NCBI GenBank assembly: GCA_946482495.1
Contig: CAMLRV010000070.1
Coordinates: 1-10,219, forward strand
DNA length: 10,219 bases
Source of the DNA: an uncultured Flavobacteriia bacterium
GTDB lineage: Bacteria; Bacteroidota; Bacteroidia; Flavobacteriales; Flavobacteriaceae
Reading direction: 5' to 3'
Under the pieces are notes generated by a model. It had not been told where the DNA came from. It saw only the letters and a program-made list of their open reading frames with translations, and searched no databases. This document shows positions 7,114-10,219 of this stretch, piece after piece; position 1 is the first letter of the stretch; each line of letters opens with the position of its first letter. The translations under genes and the position numbers were made by a program.

Positions 7114-7333
7114 AATAGGTACGCAGATTTTGCTGATTTAACAGGTTTGCACTGATTTTATTTTTATTTTTTTTGCTCTCAGATTACAAGGATTCAATGG
7201 ATTTTCTCAGATTTTTTTATTTTTTCAATACTTTCAATCCGCGTGAAATAATATTTTAAATACTTCGACTCCGCTCAGGGTGACAAAGATATTAACTGAA
7301 TACTCAAAACTGAACACTGAATACTCAAAAAAA
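7114..7333. repeat. Intergenic patchwork of dispersed repeat-like segments
   Basis: The 220 bp between the PorV2-like and Lnb-type genes hold no ORF. They read as segments I recognise as recurring between genes in flavobacteria: ACGCAGATTTTGCTGATT (7121-7138), the paired CTCAGATT words at 7178-7185 and 7206-7213, CAATCCGCGTGAAATA (7235-7250), CTTCGACTCCGCTCAGGGTG (7263-7282), and a 15-bp direct repeat ACTGAATACTCAAAA at 7295-7309 and 7316-7330 (period 21). The direct repeats are seen here; the dispersed nature is recalled, since the window has no second copy. No convincing terminator or promoter is visible, apart from one TATCTTTG (7291-7284, minus) without a -33 partner. Confidence 0.6.
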
Positions 7334-8440
7334 TTATCTTCTAAAAATACCTAAATCGACTTTCACAGAAAAGACATTTGAATATAACGCCGCACTTTGG
7401 TTTCCTAAATCAGTAAGTGCATAATCTACTTGAATGCCTTTGTATTTGAAGCCTAAACCTATATTCGGTTGAAAACTAACTTTACTAGTATTGTCGATTT
7501 GAGTAATTTGTTGAAAATTCCCAACTCCTGCACGTAAAAATGCTAGATCAATATAACCAAATTCAAAACCAACGGCAGGATTGATACTCGCTACACTTGT
7601 TGAAATAATATCATTAGTTTGTGTGAATTCCATGTTTAAATTTGCGGCAGTAACTAAAGTGTAATCGTAATGAAATTCAAATTTTTTTGATAAACCAAAT
7701 TGTGCTTTTGGTAAGGTAATTTCACTTGTTTCAGGTAATTCTTGGTTTTCACCTGGAACCGCATTTTTAATTTTTTCGTATTCTTCTTCGTTGATAGTCC
7801 AAGTGTTGTAAGTGGTAGTTATATCTCGAATCATCAAACCAAATTTCCAATCGTTTTTGTTTTGAAATTGCAATCCTAAATCGAAACCAAATCCCCAAGA
7901 AGATGCAAAATCTCCAATAATTCTTCTAATAACTTTCGCATTCACACCATAATTGAAACCTTCTAATGGTAATTTTCTAGCGTATGAAAACGTTACGCCA
8001 TAATCTGCAGTAGAAAAAAGCGAAATTCGATTATAATCAATATTTCCTTCACTGTCAATTAATTGAGTAGTGTTCAAAATATCATCGACTCCGAAACGAA
8101 TTAAAGAAAGTCCCCAAGCACTTCTGTCGTCAATTGGCATAGCAAAACCAGCATAATCATATTGCGCAATATTGGCAAAATAATTCGCGTGCATTAAGGC
8201 AATTTGTTTGTCTTCTAAATGTAAAATTCCAGCCGGATTCCAATATCCCGAATTCACATCAGCAGTTTGTGCAGTTACAGCATTACTCATTCCTAAAGCA
8301 GCGGCATCAACTCCAATGTTTAAAAATTCGTTGGAATATTTGCGAATTGTTTGTGCTGAAATCAATTGAGAAACCAGTAAGATCAATAAAAAAAGTATTT
8401 TCTTCAAAGCAAATTTAATTCTTACAACAAATATCATCAT
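7334..8440 (-). CDS. porV2: PorV/PorQ-family outer-membrane protein, PorV2-like (type IX secretion group)
   Basis: This is a FadL-like beta-barrel protein of the PorV/PorQ family. The N-terminal barrel signature EFLNIGVDAAALGMSNAV is followed by VNSGYWNPAGIL, the family's N-P-A motif. Alternating aromatic strands run to a C-terminal VFSVKVDLGIFRR. PorV itself shuttles type IX cargo; the role of PorV2-like paralogues is only putative. It is not PorQ, whose N-terminus differs. The frame is open to 8503, but the start is uncertain. The ATGs at 8440/8437 give a basic n-region and an h-region ending SQLISAQ (368/367 residues). ATG 8470 adds an acidic stretch, and ATG 8503 lies beyond the probable pssA promoter. 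A TTG at 8407 would give a textbook MKKILFLL signal peptide. I chose 8440. It is divergent from pssA, and no hairpin follows it. Confidence 0.82.
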   Translation of the reverse strand: MMIFVVRIKFALKKILFLLILLVSQLISAQTIRKYSNEFLNIGVDAAALGMSNAVTAQTADVNSGYWNPAGILHLEDKQIALMHANYFANIAQYDYAGFAMPIDDRSAWGLSLIRFGVDDILNTTQLIDSEGNIDYNRISLFSTADYGVTFSYARKLPLEGFNYGVNAKVIRRIIGDFASSWGFGFDLGLQFQNKNDWKFGLMIRDITTTYNTWTINEEEYEKIKNAVPGENQELPETSEITLPKAQFGLSKKFEFHYDYTLVTAANLNMEFTQTNDIISTSVASINPAVGFEFGYIDLAFLRAGVGNFQQITQIDNTSKVSFQPNIGLGFKYKGIQVDYALTDLGNQSAALYSNVFSVKVDLGIFRR

Positions 8441-8479
8441 TTCTTCTTTAATAAACTCAAATTCTTTCATTTTATTGTT

Positions 8480-8487
8480 TACATTTG
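8480..8487 (+). promoter_or_regulatory. Putative -7 element for pssA
   Basis: TACATTTG fits the Bacteroidota TAnnTTTG consensus and lies 35 nt before the pssA ATG, giving a leader of about 30 nt. No TTG is found at the expected -33 distance, only a weak TTC near 8462. If real, it lies within the longest possible reading of the divergent porV2-like gene and argues for a later start of that gene. Confidence 0.4.
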
Positions 8488-8522
8488 TTCTACTTATTAT
8501 CACATTTAAGAAATTTTATACG

Positions 8523-9266
8523 ATGAACATTAAAAAACACATTCCAAACACGATTACATTATTGAATTTATTTGCTGGTTTATGCGCTTTAATTCATGCA
8601 TTTAATGGAAGTTACAGAGAAGCTTTTTCTTTGGTTTGTTTAGGTATTTTCTTTGATTTTTGGGATGGTTTCTTTGCTAGAATTTGGAAAGTTCAAAGTC
8701 CAATAGGTTTACAATTAGATTCTTTGGCAGATATGGTAACGAGTGGAGTAGTGCCGGGTTTAGTGATGTATAAAATGTTGGGTGATATTCAGGAAAATCA
8801 ATATCAATATAATTTAACAGAAGAAACATATTATATGGGTGTGGTTCCGTATTTAGGTTTCTTAATTACAATTGCTTCTTGTTATAGATTGGCAAAATTT
8901 AATGTAGATACACGTCAAACGGATTCGTTTATTGGGTTGCCAACACCGGCAAATGCCTTATTAATTATGAGTATTCCAATGATTCAGTTTCAATATAGTG
9001 ATGTGGATGCAATTTTTGACACGTTGAGTAATCCGTATGTTTTAGTTGGAATTACAGCGTTGAGTGCCTACTTATTAAATGCAGAAATCCCTTTATTTTC
9101 ATTAAAAGTAAAAAGTTTTAGCTGGGAAAAATATAAAATGCAAGTGATATTTTTAATTCTTTCTGTGATTTTACTTGTCATGTTAGAGTTTATCGCTATT
9201 CCAATTATCATTTTATTATACGTGATTTTATCACTAGTAAATAACACGATTCTTAAGAAAGAGTAA
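8523..9266 (+). CDS. pssA: CDP-diacylglycerol--serine O-phosphatidyltransferase (phosphatidylserine synthase)
   Basis: This inner-membrane enzyme makes phosphatidylserine from CDP-diacylglycerol and L-serine, the first committed step to phosphatidylethanolamine. The CDP-alcohol phosphotransferase signature is perfect: D45, D48-G49, A52-R53, G62, D66 and D70, with the family's exact spacing. Downstream, YRLAKFN (121-127) and GLPTPANA (138-145) are typical of the type II (Bacillus-like) PssA subgroup. The 247 residues contain about seven or eight membrane helices, two of them at the C-terminus. I chose the ATG at 8523 (MNIKKHIPNTITLLNLFAGL), which matches the family N-terminus; the upstream ATG at 8475 would add a spurious 16 residues running through the promoter region. 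The stop TAA overlaps the next start as TAATG, so it is probably coupled to the GH25 gene. Confidence 0.96.
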   Translation: MNIKKHIPNTITLLNLFAGLCALIHAFNGSYREAFSLVCLGIFFDFWDGFFARIWKVQSPIGLQLDSLADMVTSGVVPGLVMYKMLGDIQENQYQYNLTEETYYMGVVPYLGFLITIASCYRLAKFNVDTRQTDSFIGLPTPANALLIMSIPMIQFQYSDVDAIFDTLSNPYVLVGITALSAYLLNAEIPLFSLKVKSFSWEKYKMQVIFLILSVILLVMLEFIAIPIIILLYVILSLVNNTILKKE

Positions 9267-10108
9267 TGGCAACTAGAAGAAAATATCCTTCTAAAAATAA
9301 GAAAAAAACATTTGTAAGTCCGAAATCTTTAAAATGGATGGTTGGACTTTTTTTGTTGTTGACTACGATTATTTTTGCGTATCAGAAAAAAGATGCCGTG
9401 TTGTATTATTTTGGATTTAAATTTAGAAATTCTACTTTAACCGCAAATCAAAGAAAATTAGAAGATGCACGCATTAAGGATATAGTAGAAAATCATGATG
9501 GTAAAATTTTCGGAATTGATGTTTCTCAATATCAAGGTAGTATCGATTGGGATAATGTAGAAGCTAGAGAAGAACAATTTGAATTAAAATTTGTTATTGT
9601 TCGTGCTACAGCTGGTTCCAATAAATTGGATACAAAATTTAAGAGAAATTGGAGAAACTTAACGGAGTCACCTTATATTCAAGGCGCATATCATTATTAT
9701 CGTCCGGATGAAAATTCTACCGAGCAAGCCAATAATTTTATTGCAACTGTAAAACTTCGTAAAGGACATTTACCCCCAATTTTAGATATCGAAAAAATGC
9801 CAAAAGGGCAATCGATGGATAAACTGAAAGAAGGGTTGCAAAATTGGCTAACTATCGTTGAAAAACATTACGGAGTGAAACCGATAATTTACACGGGTGA
9901 AAAATACTACGAAGATTTTTTACAAGAAGATTTTCCAGGTTATCAATTTTGGATTGCCAATTATAATCCGTGGAAAGAAAAAATTGAAGACGATTATTTG
10001 ATGTGGCAATTCACCGAAAAAGCACAACTTCACGGCATTGATGAATTGGTTGATGTGAATGTTTTTAACGGAAACGTTGAAGATTTAAAGAAAGTATGTC
10101 TTAAGTAA
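9266..10108 (+). CDS. Membrane-anchored GH25 lysozyme-family protein
   Basis: This is a glycoside hydrolase family 25 protein, a family that cleaves the beta-1,4 bond between N-acetylmuramic acid and N-acetylglucosamine in peptidoglycan. A basic N-terminus (RRKYPSKNKKK) and one helix at about 23-39 form a type II anchor, leaving residues 40-280 in the periplasm. The domain starts at GIDVSQYQG (83-91, D85) and contains VIVRATAG (110-117), GAYHYYRP (140-147), the catalytic-type PPILDIE (170-176, D174 and E176), PIIYTG (206-211), FWIANY (228-233) and VDVNVFNG (262-269, D263). All the acidic residues expected of an active GH25 enzyme are present. The ATG at 9266 overlaps the pssA stop by one base. 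The size is normal for flavobacterial GH25 proteins. It is more likely a housekeeping or remodelling muramidase than a phage endolysin, since it is membrane-tethered and no phage genes are near. Confidence 0.93.
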   Translation: MATRRKYPSKNKKKTFVSPKSLKWMVGLFLLLTTIIFAYQKKDAVLYYFGFKFRNSTLTANQRKLEDARIKDIVENHDGKIFGIDVSQYQGSIDWDNVEAREEQFELKFVIVRATAGSNKLDTKFKRNWRNLTESPYIQGAYHYYRPDENSTEQANNFIATVKLRKGHLPPILDIEKMPKGQSMDKLKEGLQNWLTIVEKHYGVKPIIYTGEKYYEDFLQEDFPGYQFWIANYNPWKEKIEDDYLMWQFTEKAQLHGIDELVDVNVFNGNVEDLKKVCLK

Positions 10109-10219
10109 TTACATTTTTAGGTAAAAGTCCCATTAGAAATACAATCAAAAAAAGAATTCCAATAAATAAGGCGACAGATTTTGAATTTGCAAAATTTACA
10201 GTCCAACCCATCCAGGCAG
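10101..10219 (-). CDS. C-terminal end of an unidentified membrane protein (partial)
   Basis: On the minus strand, one frame is open from the window edge (codons from 10217) to TAA at 10101-10103, giving 38 residues. It contains one clear hydrophobic segment of about 18 residues, near 15-33 (VALFIGILFLIVFLMGLL), then PKNVIT. The hydrophobic pattern and codon use look like a real integral membrane protein, possibly a transporter, but 38 residues are too few to name a family. Its last 8 nt overlap the end of the convergent GH25 gene. No terminator hairpin is visible between them. Confidence 0.6.
   Translation of the reverse strand, partial: AWMGWTVNFANSKSVALFIGILFLIVFLMGLLPKNVIT

Noticed and set aside
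7284..7291. TATCTTTG on the minus strand as the Lnb-type gene promoter
   Set aside because: It fits the -7 consensus but lies within repeat-like DNA about 170 nt upstream, with the nearest TTG only 13 nt away; not strong enough to call.
8410..8417. TAAATTTG on the minus strand as a promoter for the porV2-like gene
   Set aside because: It fits TAnnTTTG but has no -33 TTG at a suitable distance, and transcription would start at or after the TTG 8407 codon, leaving no leader.
8475..8522. ATG at 8475 as the pssA start
   Set aside because: The added 16 residues are not family-like and would run through the probable -7 element; ATG 8523 matches the family N-terminus.
9266..10108. GH25 protein as a prophage endolysin or toxin
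   Set aside because: It has an N-terminal membrane anchor, is coupled to pssA, and no holin, structural phage gene or integrase is nearby.

Overview
The window looks like chromosomal DNA of a member of the Bacteroidota, most likely a flavobacterium. The DNA is strongly AT-rich, the genes lack Shine-Dalgarno sequences, and one promoter fits the TTG/TAnnTTTG pattern of the phylum. The gene content agrees: a mitochondrial-type aconitase, an ABC permease fused to an M1 peptidase, a PorV/PorQ-family protein of the type IX secretion group, and a DUF4105/Lnb-type envelope protein. There are no tRNA, rRNA, IS or phage genes and no CRISPR array.

Layout. (1) Positions 1-953 (+) hold the C-terminal part of aconitase, which ends in a bidirectional terminator at 971-1002. 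(2) Positions 1006-5870 (-) hold four genes in one direction: a four-helix DUF2975 membrane protein, a small Cro/CI-type regulator one base behind it, an ABC ATPase, and a 1051-residue protein that joins two ABC-2 membrane modules to an extracytoplasmic M1 peptidase. Upstream of the first gene is a good Bacteroidota promoter with a 12-bp-arm palindrome sitting in it, a strong operator candidate. (3) Positions 6010-8440 (-) hold a DUF4105/Lnb-type protein (permuted papain-fold domain plus five helices) and a PorV2-like outer-membrane protein. Between them, 220 bp look like a patchwork of dispersed intergenic repeats. (4) Positions 8523-10108 (+) hold pssA (phosphatidylserine synthase) and a membrane-anchored GH25 lysozyme-like protein, overlapping by one base. 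(5) The last 119 bases hold the 3' end of an unidentified membrane protein on the minus strand, converging on and overlapping the GH25 gene.

Most of the window serves the cell envelope: phospholipid headgroup synthesis, peptidoglycan cleavage, lipoprotein processing, outer-membrane proteins, and an exporter with a built-in peptidase. The genes are intact and mostly recognisable, so I do not claim a wholly new system. The parts most worth a second look are the exporter-peptidase fusion with its altered M1 motif spacing, the palindrome in the DUF2975/regulator promoter, and the repeat patchwork at 7114-7333.
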